A stretch of 64,000 nucleotides of DNA, from NCBI GenBank assembly GCA_019750335.1, contig JAIEOQ010000008.1, positions 434,001 through 498,000 of the forward strand, given 5' to 3'. The translations under genes were made by a program, and so were the position numbers. Shown here in pieces: positions 16,478 through 25,258 of the stretch. This DNA comes from Candidatus Obscuribacterales bacterium. Lineage in GTDB: Bacteria; Cyanobacteriota; Vampirovibrionia; Obscuribacterales; Obscuribacteraceae. A model generated the notes under the pieces. That model saw only the letters and a program-made list of their open reading frames with translations. It was not told where the DNA came from and searched no databases. Each line of letters starts with the position of its first letter. Within the stretch, counting starts at the first letter, position 1.

Positions 16478-19060
16478 TTAGGACGTTTCCGGCTTTTTCG
16501 CCAATTCCAGCTTGGGTGATTCCGGTTTCTGCAAAGTCAAATCACTTTTGCTGCCGGTCACGGGCTCATCGGCTGGCTGCTCGAAAACAGCTTCACCGTC
16601 TTTGAAACTGGCCAATACCGGTTTACCGGAATGAACTTTTTCGGCAAGCAAAGCTTCGGAAAGCGGGTCCGACAAATAGCGCTGGATGGCTCGACGCATC
16701 GGACGAGCACCGTATGTTAGATCGAACCCCTTCTGGAACAAAAGCTCCAGCATCGAATCGTCCATGTTGAGAGTGATCTGACGCGGCGACAAGCGCTGCC
16801 GAATCTTCTCAACTTCCAGATCGCAAATTGCCGCAACCTGCTTCTCGTCCAATTTGCGGAAGAAAACGATTTCATCGACACGGTTGAGGAACTCCGGACG
16901 GAAGCGCGCCTCCAGCTCACCCTTCACCAGCGCCACCGCACGCTCCCAGCCTTCCTGGTCGTCCGGCATAACGTTCTGCAAATAAGTGGCGCCAATGTTG
17001 GAGGTCATGACCAAAACGGTATTGCTGAAGTCGGCCTTGCGACCGTCGCCGGCAGTCAGATTGCCTTCCTCCATTACTTGCAAAAGCACGTTGAATACGT
17101 CTTCGTGAGCTTTCTCGATTTCGTCGAGCAAAACCACCGAATAGGGCCGTCGACGCACAGCCTCAACCAATCGACCGCCTTCTTCATAGCCGATATAGCC
17201 TGGAGGAGCGCCAATCATGCGCGACACCTCGTGCCGCTCCATGAATTCGGACATATCGATCTGAATCAGATCGTCATTGCCGTAGAGGAAATCCTGCAAG
17301 GATTTGACTAAGTGCGTTTTGCCGACTCCGGTCGGACCGATGAAGATGAAGGTGCCTTGCGGGCGATTCGGATCACCAAGACCGCTACGATTGCGGCGGA
17401 TGGCTCTGGAAACAGCAGTAACTGCTTCCTCCTGCCCGATCACCTTGCGATGAATCTCCTTTTCCATGTCCAGCAAACGCTGAGCCTGGTCAGTACTGAG
17501 CTTAAAAAGCGGGATGCCTGTGGCCAGACTAATCACTTGAGCGATATGCTCAGCCGTGACCACCGGCCGAGTCTGAGCCGACTCAGCCTCGGTTCCCTTA
17601 TCCGCATCTTCTTTCTTCGCAGCCACTTCGGCAGCCTGTTTCTTGGCACCGCCGAACCAACTGCCAATATCGAACAATCCGGAAGCAAAGCCGCCATTTG
17701 CCTTGGCCGCTGCTTCTGCTTCCTTATGCTGCTCCCCGTCAACGCCGTCCTCCGCCGCCAGATCCTCTTCCAAGGCAAGCATGCTGGCTGCTTCATCGAT
17801 CAAATCAATAGACTTGTCGGGCTGGAAGCGATCTTGAATGTAACGCTCGGCCATTTCGGCCGCACGCACGATGGCTTCATCGCTAATCGTCACTTTGTGG
17901 TGATCTTCATAGCCCTTACGCAAGCCCTTCAAGATTTCAATCGTTTCAGCCACTGTCGGCGGCTCGAGCATAATCGTCGGGAAACGTCGAGTGAAAGCCA
18001 GATCTTTCTTCTCGATAAACTTGCGGTATTCAGCCAAAGTGGTAGCACCGATTACCGAAATTTCACCGCGTGCCAAAGCCGGTTTCAAAATGTTCGATAC
18101 ATCGAGACTTCCTTCCGTGGTGCCGCCAGCACCAATAACGGTATGGATCTCATCCATGAACATAATGACATTTTTGACTTTCTTTACCTCAGCAAGCAGC
18201 GCCTTCGTGCGGCTTTGCACTGCTCCCACCGCGCTGGCACCGGCAAGCAGGTTGGTCAAGCTGAGAATGACCAGACGCTTGTTTTTCAGGCGTTTAGGCA
18301 CCTTGCCTTCAAAAATGCGCAAGGCAAGCCCTTCAACAAGGGCAGTTTTGCCGACACCAGCTTCACCGATAAAGATCGGGTTACATTTGGTTTTGCACCC
18401 GAGGATCTGCATCGCCCGCTTGATTTCACGTTGCCGGCCGATAACTGGCGTGATCTTGCCCTTCTTGGCCATCTCCATCAGATCGATGCAATAAAGATCC
18501 ATCATCGGCGTTTTCGACTTCGGCTTCTTCTTATCGTTCACCGACGTGCCTTGGGCTTCTCCTTCAGCTTCCGCATCCGATTCAGTATCGCCATCCTCAG
18601 CCTCGGCATCGCCGCCGGTGATGAAGCTGCGCAACTCAGTTTCAAGATAAGCAATGCGATCAGCTTTGACGTTAGCTTTAGGCAGATCGATCTTGAGCTT
18701 GGCATCATGCTGCAGCAAGGCAAGAAGCATCACTTCCGGAGTGATTGCATCCAGATTGTGCTTTTTAGCCAAAGTGCCAGCAAGGCTGATTGCTTCGCCA
18801 ACTTCAAGAGTTACTCGCCCACTAAAATCAGGCAAACTAATATCATACAAAGATTCAGGCGTAGCCTGGGAACGCGACAACAAGCGCAAAGACGGCGCCA
18901 GTAAACCGGCGACCGACATCAATTGCGCCGCCCGCGATTGGCCTTCCTTGAAGATGCCCAACACCAAACTGATGCTATCGATGTAATCCCGACCAATTCT
19001 TTGCGCTTCAGCATTTGCCTCGGCAAGAGCTTTGCGCAGTTGTCCATTGATGTCCAACAT
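16478..19060 (-). CDS. Divergent Clp/Hsp100 double-AAA+ unfoldase of the ubiquitin-like operon
   Basis: An 860-residue protein. The degenerate Clp N domain (1-150) leads to an acidic linker. Ring 1 has Walker A GEAGVGKT (232-239) and Walker B MFMDEIHT. Ring 2 has Walker A GPTGVGKT (575-582), Walker B LLDEIEKAH and pore loop GYIGYEEGG (621-629). Three oddities stand out. The ring-1 pore loop reads AGASAVGAVQ where the family has AGxKYRGEFE, so the aromatic residue is lost. No [ILV]GF ClpP-docking loop lies between TSNIGA and FRPEFLNR. An Ala/Lys/Glu-rich insert (432-495) replaces the middle domain. ATP-driven unfolding without ClpP is inferred. Last gene of the operon, 51 bp after E1. Confidence 0.9.
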   Translation of the reverse strand: MLDINGQLRKALAEANAEAQRIGRDYIDSISLVLGIFKEGQSRAAQLMSVAGLLAPSLRLLSRSQATPESLYDISLPDFSGRVTLEVGEAISLAGTLAKKHNLDAITPEVMLLALLQHDAKLKIDLPKANVKADRIAYLETELRSFITGGDAEAEDGDTESDAEAEGEAQGTSVNDKKKPKSKTPMMDLYCIDLMEMAKKGKITPVIGRQREIKRAMQILGCKTKCNPIFIGEAGVGKTALVEGLALRIFEGKVPKRLKNKRLVILSLTNLLAGASAVGAVQSRTKALLAEVKKVKNVIMFMDEIHTVIGAGGTTEGSLDVSNILKPALARGEISVIGATTLAEYRKFIEKKDLAFTRRFPTIMLEPPTVAETIEILKGLRKGYEDHHKVTISDEAIVRAAEMAERYIQDRFQPDKSIDLIDEAASMLALEEDLAAEDGVDGEQHKEAEAAAKANGGFASGLFDIGSWFGGAKKQAAEVAAKKEDADKGTEAESAQTRPVVTAEHIAQVISLATGIPLFKLSTDQAQRLLDMEKEIHRKVIGQEEAVTAVSRAIRRNRSGLGDPNRPQGTFIFIGPTGVGKTHLVKSLQDFLYGNDDLIQIDMSEFMERHEVSRMIGAPPGYIGYEEGGRLVEAVRRRPYSVVLLDEIEKAHEDVFNVLLQVMEEGNLTAGDGRKADFSNTVLVMTSNIGATYLQNVMPDDQEGWERAVALVKGELEARFRPEFLNRVDEIVFFRKLDEKQVAAICDLEVEKIRQRLSPRQITLNMDDSMLELLFQKGFDLTYGARPMRRAIQRYLSDPLSEALLAEKVHSGKPVLASFKDGEAVFEQPADEPVTGSKSDLTLQKPESPKLELAKKPETS

Positions 19061-19111
19061 ATGGAGATGTCCTGATTTATTTACGAGTGGAAGATACTTT
19101 TAGCAATGTTG

Positions 19112-19810
19112 TTAATCAAATCGTCGGCTGATGAAGCAGCTGGTGGGACGCAAACCGAAGATCACTTCGTGCTCGAGAGCATCTTCCTTGGGATTTCCTT
19201 GTTCAATGGAATGCCAGCGCATAAACTGCCAGACGGCAAGACCGGAAAGAAATTCAGCCGTCGGCCCGACCGAGATGCTGGTGCCGCAAGCCGAGACTTC
19301 GGCAACTTTGTCTTCACAAAGAGTGCCTTCCCAGCCCTTCACTTGAGCCGGCTTCATCGGATTGATCGTGTAAACACGACCTTCGTCGGTGCCCATGCGC
19401 GTTTCAACCATGAGCTTGGTGCCGACCTTGTAACGCACGCCACGCTGCCAGATCTCTTTGCGCGAAGACATGGTGTCGGTAAGCAAGAAGACCACATCAC
19501 CAAGCTTTTGCGAACCGTCAACTCGCTCGTTGTGAATATTGATCTTCAAGCCGGTGGCCTTTTCCACCAGGTCATGCACAGCCTCGACTTTGTAGCGGCC
19601 GATGTCCGCTTGAGTGTAGGCTTGATTAGCGATGTTGTGGGGTTCGACCTTGTCGAAGTCCCAAACATGAATGTTCTGCAGCCCAAGCTTGGCCAGAGAA
19701 AGAATGATCCGCGAGCCACTGGCGCCGGCACCGATCACATCGATGCGACGATTACCAAAAGCATCAGGCGAGAATACGTTGACGTGACGTGTGATGTCGA
19801 TGATGTTCAT
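19112..19810 (-). CDS. E1-like ThiF/MoeB-fold activating enzyme
   Basis: A 232-residue Rossmann adenylyltransferase. The ATG at 19810 has AAGGA 5 nt upstream; the frame continues to 19861 without a site. The nucleotide loop VIGAGASGSRI has Gly27/29/32. DFDKVEPHNIANQ follows at 51-63, Lys74 in DIGRYK, and TDTMSSR at 111-117. Cys175 in SACGTSISVG is the candidate thioester cysteine; Cys165 is the alternative. Expected role: adenylate the C-terminus of the ubiquitin-like protein encoded at 25259-25570 and hand it to the E2 proteins. Fifth gene of the operon. It is preceded by a hairpin that may attenuate its expression. Confidence 0.88.
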   Translation of the reverse strand: MNIIDITRHVNVFSPDAFGNRRIDVIGAGASGSRIILSLAKLGLQNIHVWDFDKVEPHNIANQAYTQADIGRYKVEAVHDLVEKATGLKINIHNERVDGSQKLGDVVFLLTDTMSSRKEIWQRGVRYKVGTKLMVETRMGTDEGRVYTINPMKPAQVKGWEGTLCEDKVAEVSACGTSISVGPTAEFLSGLAVWQFMRWHSIEQGNPKEDALEHEVIFGLRPTSCFISRRFD

Positions 19811-19832
19811 TTTTATCCTTCCGAAAAATAAC

Positions 19833-19859
19833 GTGCCCGAGATGATCAATCTCGGGCAC
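19833..19859 (-). promoter_or_regulatory. Intercistronic hairpin between JAMM and E1 genes
   Basis: Perfect 11-bp stem GTGCCCGAGAT / ATCTCGGGCAC with a 5-nt loop. On the minus strand it is followed by GTTATTTTT. It looks like a partial terminator or RNA-processing hairpin inside the operon. Confidence 0.55.
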
Positions 19860-19899
19860 ATGAATGAATTTGGTTTTACAGAAATACCAGCAGCTAAAT

Positions 19900-22020
19900 C
19901 TACTTTCTGCGGCCATCCGGAGGCAAGAAGAGATCGTCATAGACATCCTCGATCAAGCCCTTAAAGAAACCTCTTTCATCTTTCGGCGGTTCCTGCTTGG
20001 GTGTTTGCTGCGACTGGCGACAGGCGCGCACATAACGCTGCATATCACCCCCGGTTTCGTCGGTGCTTATTTCACCGTCGCCATAAGGATGGTACTGCGG
20101 AGCAGCAGACTCGGCCGCAGAAGAAGGCGCCGCCGTCGGGGCGGCCGAAGGTCCTTCAGCACGATCGCCGCCCGGCACTATTTGCGGCACGCTGTACTGG
20201 TTTCCTCCGCCGCCCCAGCCGCTGCCTGCCCAGCGAAAAATCGCCGAACTGGCGGCAGTTACTTTTGCCTTGAATTCAGTTTCGACTTCAGCTCGCAGCT
20301 CCGCCGAAGGCACCAACAGCGAAGGTACCGGCTTGGCTTTCAAAACTTTCTCGCCGTCGTCCTTGGACTTCGACCAGAAAGTTTTTGAGTCGCGACCGCT
20401 ACCGGTTAGAACAGCACGCTCTGATTCCGGGTCCCAAACCATCCACGGCACATCCAGAATGCGATAGCCGCGGTCATAATAATAGATGTCGAAAACGGCA
20501 TCACCAACCTTGTTGAAAATGCCGCGAATATACCAAGGCATGCCGTCACGCCCGAAACGCTCCATGGTTCGCTCATCGGTACCGGAAGGACTCACACCCA
20601 TGCGCACGTGCGAGTGTCCCCAGAAGCGTAAGCGATTCAGATCTTCCAGATCATCATCGCCGGTGGCTTTAGCAATAAGCTCTTCCGCCAGCTTAGCTTG
20701 ACCGACGGTGGACAACTCGGTCTCCACCGCAGACACTTCCTGTTCGAGCAAATAAGTTTGATCGATCAAGAAGTCACCATTTTCCAGTTGGGTAACAGTA
20801 CCGAGCCAGCCTACTTCTTGTTGCCCGATATCAACATAAAGAAACATCCGCTTATACGCTTCAGGCGTAATCAGGATTTTAGCCGTTTTCAACTCACCGA
20901 TCTTATCGACCCGCGAGTTGAAACGGTGCGGGCGGAAAGGCGCATCCGGTTCTCGACGATAGGAATAGAATCGCTTTACCGGCAGCGCTTCCTTACCTGT
21001 CGAGCCGGTTTCCGGCGTCGCAGCAGAAGCTTTAGCCCCACCGCTGCTGCCTTGAGCTTGCGCCTTACGAGACAGCTCAAGCACATCGGCATAAAGAATC
21101 TTGTACTCGGCCGTTTCAGCCTCATGGGCTTTACGCAAAGTTTCCAGCTCGGCTTTTTGCTGAAGAACATACTCGTCGTTGGGCGACGTTGATACTTGCT
21201 GCAATCCCAATAAATGCTGTTCTTTTTCGGCAATCGCCGCTTGCAGCCGAGAAAGTGAGCTAGCAAGGGCAACAAGCTCAGTACGCTTTTCTTCAAGCAA
21301 GCGCAGATCTACCGCCGGCGGCGCTTCAACAACAGGCTCGGCGGCAGCCGGCTCGGCAACAACCGTTTGCTGTTGCGCCGCGGCTTGCTCCTCAACTAAA
21401 CGTTGGCGCCAAAAAGCAAGCTGCTTTTTATAACGATCCACGTCGTCTTTCAGACGGTCAGCCTCATTGTGCTGCCATTTATTGGCTCTTCCTTGCAGTG
21501 CATCGAGAATCTGGCGCTGCCGAGCATACTCGCTTTCCAAATCGATAACGGTTTTTTCCAAACGTCTAACTTGATCTTCAGCCGACGCCATAGTTTTATT
21601 TCCGGATTGCGATTCCACAGGACCAAACAACCAATCCAAACTAAACCAACTCCCCTTGCTTGCCGGCGGTGCAGCTTGAGGAGCTTGAGCCGGTGATTCG
21701 GCTTTAACCGGCGGCAAAACAGCCGCCGGCGCCTGCGCTTTGGCAGCAGCCGCAACCGCAGCGCGCTGGCTGATTTCGCGACTGCAATTTCGCAGCTCGA
21801 TTAGCTCAGCTTGCGTGCTCGGAACACCCTCTTTCGGTTGCACCTCGGTCATACGTTCGCCGAGAACTTCCTGCATGATGTCAAGCTCACGCACATCGTC
21901 CTCATTCAAAGCGCCCTGCGTACATTTAGCATGCAAGGCTTGAAGACGAAACTTGATTTTTTCGCCGTCCATCCGCCGTACTTTTTTCAATAACCGCCGT
22001 CTTTTTGCCCATTGAAACAT
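19900..22020 (-). CDS. JAMM/JAB deubiquitinase-like isopeptidase with long coiled-coil region
   Basis: A 706-residue protein with AAGGAT upstream. Residues 1-85 are helical, 90-145 Ala/Pro-rich, 145-320 coiled coil. The JAB domain (about 375-540) has every JAMM residue: Glu402, His469, His471, Ser479 and Asp482 (GHSHVRMGVSPSGTDE, spacing HxHx7SxxD). A Gly/Ser/Pro-rich stretch (600-680) and a short acidic helix end the protein. Expected role: zinc-dependent removal of the ubiquitin-like protein from targets and/or maturation of its C-terminus. The coiled coil and tail are unusual; small bacterial JAB proteins are normally 150-250 residues. Fourth gene of the operon, 18 bp after the second E2. 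Confidence 0.88.
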   Translation of the reverse strand: MFQWAKRRRLLKKVRRMDGEKIKFRLQALHAKCTQGALNEDDVRELDIMQEVLGERMTEVQPKEGVPSTQAELIELRNCSREISQRAAVAAAAKAQAPAAVLPPVKAESPAQAPQAAPPASKGSWFSLDWLFGPVESQSGNKTMASAEDQVRRLEKTVIDLESEYARQRQILDALQGRANKWQHNEADRLKDDVDRYKKQLAFWRQRLVEEQAAAQQQTVVAEPAAAEPVVEAPPAVDLRLLEEKRTELVALASSLSRLQAAIAEKEQHLLGLQQVSTSPNDEYVLQQKAELETLRKAHEAETAEYKILYADVLELSRKAQAQGSSGGAKASAATPETGSTGKEALPVKRFYSYRREPDAPFRPHRFNSRVDKIGELKTAKILITPEAYKRMFLYVDIGQQEVGWLGTVTQLENGDFLIDQTYLLEQEVSAVETELSTVGQAKLAEELIAKATGDDDLEDLNRLRFWGHSHVRMGVSPSGTDERTMERFGRDGMPWYIRGIFNKVGDAVFDIYYYDRGYRILDVPWMVWDPESERAVLTGSGRDSKTFWSKSKDDGEKVLKAKPVPSLLVPSAELRAEVETEFKAKVTAASSAIFRWAGSGWGGGGNQYSVPQIVPGGDRAEGPSAAPTAAPSSAAESAAPQYHPYGDGEISTDETGGDMQRYVRACRQSQQTPKQEPPKDERGFFKGLIEDVYDDLFLPPDGRRK

Positions 22021-22038
22021 AGTTGTTCATCCTTAAAG

Positions 22039-23172
22039 TTAGAGGTTTGAGCTGGGCCAACGGTCAATATATCTGCCCGCTTCGTCGTCGTTGATCGTTT
22101 CAATAAACTGAATTGCCAATTCAGCTACAGCGGCAAATTCAAACTGAGCAACAAGCTGAATCAAAGTCTCTTCAATCTCATTGGCAAAGCAGGTACCGTC
22201 AGCTGTTACATACGGTGCTTGCATTCCTTTAACAACACCGTCAACCTGCCGTGTCTGATTCAACCAACGTACCGGCGCGGCTTCACGCCCATCGGTACGA
22301 ATGATGATCAAGAACTGTCCGATTTCATACTGGCTTTCGGTTTCCGGATCTGTGGCATACAACAAGTCAGTGTAGAGAAGCAAAACACCGTTACCGATTC
22401 GCACATCAGTAAGCTTGTTCACTTGTTGCAAGCGGGCAAACTCTGCCTTTAAGCGCTCCTCGCTCAAACTCTCTTTGCTTTCAGCCACAGCTTGCTGCCG
22501 TGAGATCGTGAAAAACTGCGATCGCAAGAAAGGCAGTTTTTTCTGCAAACCTTCCAAATTGCCGGCGATCACAGTTTGTTTCGCCGATTTGTTATTGGTG
22601 CAGATTTTGACATAACGATCGCGAGCCGCAGCCTTAGCCGGGTCCATCGTCATCGCATTTCGACTCTCGCCAGCAGCCGCTTGACGCCCCGCCCGCTCTC
22701 TGCGACTGGACAAAGTATCGATTTTCAAGTCAGACATATTTTCGTAAGGAGCAGGCGTCTCCTCGACGATTTTTGCTTCCAGTAGCGTCAAAACTCTGTC
22801 CAGCTGAGCTTGGTCTACAACAATGCAGCCGTCTAGCTCATAGAAAACAATGCCCTCACGCTGCAAGCGATTCACAGAGGATTTTCGAATGCGAATTCGA
22901 TAGCTGCGAGTAACTACCGGTGGAGACGGCTGAGGCGGTGCCGGCGCCACCTCCACATCGCCGTCCGTCTCGAAGGTGATCCGCGCTTCGAGCAAGTTCT
23001 CGTAACCGGTTTCCACACTTCCTTCATGCCGAGCGTTGAGCAAAGCCAAAGCCGGCTCAAGTTGATCGTCGTCAATCAAAATCGAATCTTGATCGAACGG
23101 ATTGTGCAAAACTCCACCGCCAAGCAGAGTGTCTTTTTGCGCCTGGCTTAAGGCGCGCAACAAAATACTCAT
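22039..23172 (-). CDS. E2-like (UBC-fold) conjugating protein, second copy
   Basis: A 377-residue protein whose ATG overlaps the preceding stop (TAATG), so it is translationally coupled to the membrane-anchored E2. The C-terminal ~120 residues match the E2 domain of that protein: YEIGQFLI, RWLNQTRQV and MQAPYVTADGTCFANE, with candidate catalytic Cys328. The N-terminal part has two copies of a ~60-residue unit (about 5-65 and 95-150; compare QLEPALALLNA with QLDRVLTLLEA and GYENLLEARI with PYENMSDLKI). The region between (160-250) is basic and helical. Role: thioester carrier of the ubiquitin-like protein, or a partner for the first E2. Confidence 0.8.
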   Translation of the reverse strand: MSILLRALSQAQKDTLLGGGVLHNPFDQDSILIDDDQLEPALALLNARHEGSVETGYENLLEARITFETDGDVEVAPAPPQPSPPVVTRSYRIRIRKSSVNRLQREGIVFYELDGCIVVDQAQLDRVLTLLEAKIVEETPAPYENMSDLKIDTLSSRRERAGRQAAAGESRNAMTMDPAKAAARDRYVKICTNNKSAKQTVIAGNLEGLQKKLPFLRSQFFTISRQQAVAESKESLSEERLKAEFARLQQVNKLTDVRIGNGVLLLYTDLLYATDPETESQYEIGQFLIIIRTDGREAAPVRWLNQTRQVDGVVKGMQAPYVTADGTCFANEIEETLIQLVAQFEFAAVAELAIQFIETINDDEAGRYIDRWPSSNL

Positions 23173-25127
23173 TAGTCACCTCCACTGGCAACCGGCCAGT
23201 CGTAAATACGCCTTCCCCAGGCGTCGTTCACATTGACCGCCTCAACAAAAGCGATAGCTCCTTCAATTGCTCCCGCAAAATTGCGCTGCTGAATGAGAAG
23301 AGGAAAAACCTCTTTCATATTGCCCAAGCAGGCCAAACCGTTCTCATTGACGTGCGGAGCATTCATGCCGTGCACATGACGATCCTGATTGAGCCAAATA
23401 AGCGGTTTAGTGTAGTCCAAAGGAATCTTAATCAGGAAACGGCCGATGTCGTATTTGCGCCCAGCATGGCGGCAATAAATTGTGCGCGTTTGCACATTGA
23501 TGTAATTATTGTCGATTTGAACGTCCACAATTTTAGGAATGGCAAGCAACATGTCATATTCGCGGCCGGCCTCACCTTCCGGGGAGTTTTCAATGCGGTG
23601 CAGCTCGTCTTGGATTCGAGCCATACTGCGCAAAGTTTCCTGAATCTCTTCTTGAATCTGCCGCGCATTACCTTTGTTTTGCGCGGCAACAGTCGGAATG
23701 TTTTCCGCCTGTCGCCGGCATTCCTGGGTAAACTGCTCGGTCAAACGATTATTCAAATCGTCAAAAGTCAGATTCTTGAAATTGCCTACTTCATTGCGCA
23801 CTTCAATGAGCAAACGCATGAGCAAGATAGACTCTTCACGAGTACCATGATGAATCAAGCGATGATGCAAATAAAGATTGCCATCCAACAATTCACCGAC
23901 GATAAAGCCTTGGTCATCGATAATCGGTAAACCTAACGCCGACGGCACAAAAGCTTTACGTCCATTCTCGTTGCGCACGCGGCAACCCCAAATGGTTTCA
24001 GGCAAATTTAGGATTGGCGTGCCTTTAGGCGAAGAGTAAAAGAAGATGTTGAAAAAGTCGTTGCGCTTAGGCGGGAGAGCGACGCCATCAGCATCAATCA
24101 CGCGCACATTAGTGTTCACGGCGGGCAAAAGAATGTCCGAAACCAATGACTGAATAACTGATTGTCGCCGCCCTCTGATTCCTTGGCAGTCGACGCTGTA
24201 AGGCGAAGCTTCGCGGCTGATTATTCCGTCAGTGCGCAACTCTTCAAGCATCTCATTGAGATACTTTTCCGCCGACAGCTCACCTTTGACCTGCTGCAGA
24301 ATCCGAACCAAAAGGGCCATCTTCAGGTTCGTTTTGCTTTCCCAAAAATTATTCCAGGTAAGCGAGATGATGTTCTTGCGCCGATCGCGTTCGGTATCCA
24401 GAATGTCGTGGTAGAGATACAAACAGTTGTCGACCAGCTCACCGACACTTTGTTGCGTCGATTCATCGATCAGCGGAACGCCTCTACCGCCTGCTTGAAA
24501 GGCAAGACCACTTTGATGATGGGGGACGTACCAGATCGTTTGTCCACGAGTACCCACCATCTGTCCGCTCGGCGACGAGAAAAGAAAGATATGAAAGTTG
24601 TCGTCTTGAATCGGCGTGCAGGATTCGCGCATAGAGTGAACAACAATATTTCGCTGCACTACAGGCAAAATAATTTCGCGCACATAGCGAAGTACGGACT
24701 TCTTATTGCTGTAGAATTTGCCCTGGGCTTGCACGCTAAAAGGCAAATTCTGCTCCGCTCGCTCCGGCTTATAATGCAAGACAAGTTCTTGCATTGTCTG
24801 GTCATTCGGCACATCCAGCTTATAGACAACTTCAGCTTTTAAGGCCGTCAACATCGCGTTCAAATGCCCTGCCTCAAAAAGCATGACTGGTTCAGGCCAG
24901 CGAGCCAACGCCGTTTGTACAAAGGGAATTCCCGCCTGCTCAATCGCTCGGCGTTGATCTTCAGAAAGATAACGCAAAAAATAGCTGTCAGCTGGACGTC
25001 GGCGCGGCGCCGGGGTGTCCTGCCGACGCAGTCGCGCACCACGCGCTCGCAGAATAATCGTGGCATTAACCACCAACAACAAAACAACCAAACCAGCGCC
25101 CAGAAGCGCCAACAAGCTAAACTCCAT
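23172..25127 (-). CDS. Membrane-anchored E2-like (UBC-fold) conjugating protein
   Basis: A 651-residue protein with an N-terminal transmembrane segment (residues 4-27) and a basic stop-transfer sequence, so the rest is predicted cytoplasmic. Residues ~145-281 and ~325-447 are tandem copies of an unfamiliar domain: HIFLFSSPSGQ against NIFFYSSPKGT, GVPLIDESTQQSVGELVDN against GLPIIDDQGFIVGELLDG, LYLYHDIL against LYLHHRLI. The C-terminal UBC-like domain (about 525-651) carries IWLNQDRHVHG and APHVNENGLACLGN, with catalytic Cys600. His592 occupies the place of Asn in canonical HPN, eight residues before the Cys. Second gene of the operon, separated from the ubiquitin-like gene by a 15-bp hairpin. 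The duplicated domains may bind substrates or E1. Confidence 0.82.
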   Translation of the reverse strand: MEFSLLALLGAGLVVLLLVVNATIILRARGARLRRQDTPAPRRRPADSYFLRYLSEDQRRAIEQAGIPFVQTALARWPEPVMLFEAGHLNAMLTALKAEVVYKLDVPNDQTMQELVLHYKPERAEQNLPFSVQAQGKFYSNKKSVLRYVREIILPVVQRNIVVHSMRESCTPIQDDNFHIFLFSSPSGQMVGTRGQTIWYVPHHQSGLAFQAGGRGVPLIDESTQQSVGELVDNCLYLYHDILDTERDRRKNIISLTWNNFWESKTNLKMALLVRILQQVKGELSAEKYLNEMLEELRTDGIISREASPYSVDCQGIRGRRQSVIQSLVSDILLPAVNTNVRVIDADGVALPPKRNDFFNIFFYSSPKGTPILNLPETIWGCRVRNENGRKAFVPSALGLPIIDDQGFIVGELLDGNLYLHHRLIHHGTREESILLMRLLIEVRNEVGNFKNLTFDDLNNRLTEQFTQECRRQAENIPTVAAQNKGNARQIQEEIQETLRSMARIQDELHRIENSPEGEAGREYDMLLAIPKIVDVQIDNNYINVQTRTIYCRHAGRKYDIGRFLIKIPLDYTKPLIWLNQDRHVHGMNAPHVNENGLACLGNMKEVFPLLIQQRNFAGAIEGAIAFVEAVNVNDAWGRRIYDWPVASGGD

Positions 25128-25168
25128 AATGTTCCTTTCCTGCTACTTTGACATTTCAGTTAGTAGAA

Positions 25169-25201
25169 CCGGCTCCGCAATCAGTTTGATTGCGGAGCCG
25201 G
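25169..25201 (-). promoter_or_regulatory. Perfect 15-bp intercistronic hairpin after the ubiquitin-like gene
   Basis: CCGGCTCCGCAATCA and TGATTGCGGAGCCGG around a 3-nt loop. No T-tract follows on the minus strand. It may act as a partial terminator or mRNA stabiliser, giving more ubiquitin-like protein than downstream enzymes. Confidence 0.6.
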
Positions 25202-25258
25202 CTTGTTTGCCTGGGATCTATATCAGGCAAGAACGACCGACAATGCCGGCGCGAACGA

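Noticed and set aside
17312..18904. 530-residue plus-strand open frame opposite the Clp gene
   Set aside because: Exact antisense shadow of a clear AAA+ gene; no ribosome site and unnatural composition (Phe/His/Leu-rich).
19106..19831. 241-residue plus-strand open frame opposite E1
   Set aside because: Antisense of an unambiguous ThiF-fold gene.
25169..25201. Full terminator splitting the ubiquitin-like gene from the E2 genes
   Set aside because: Stem is strong but lacks a T-tract on the minus strand; treated as intercistronic hairpin.
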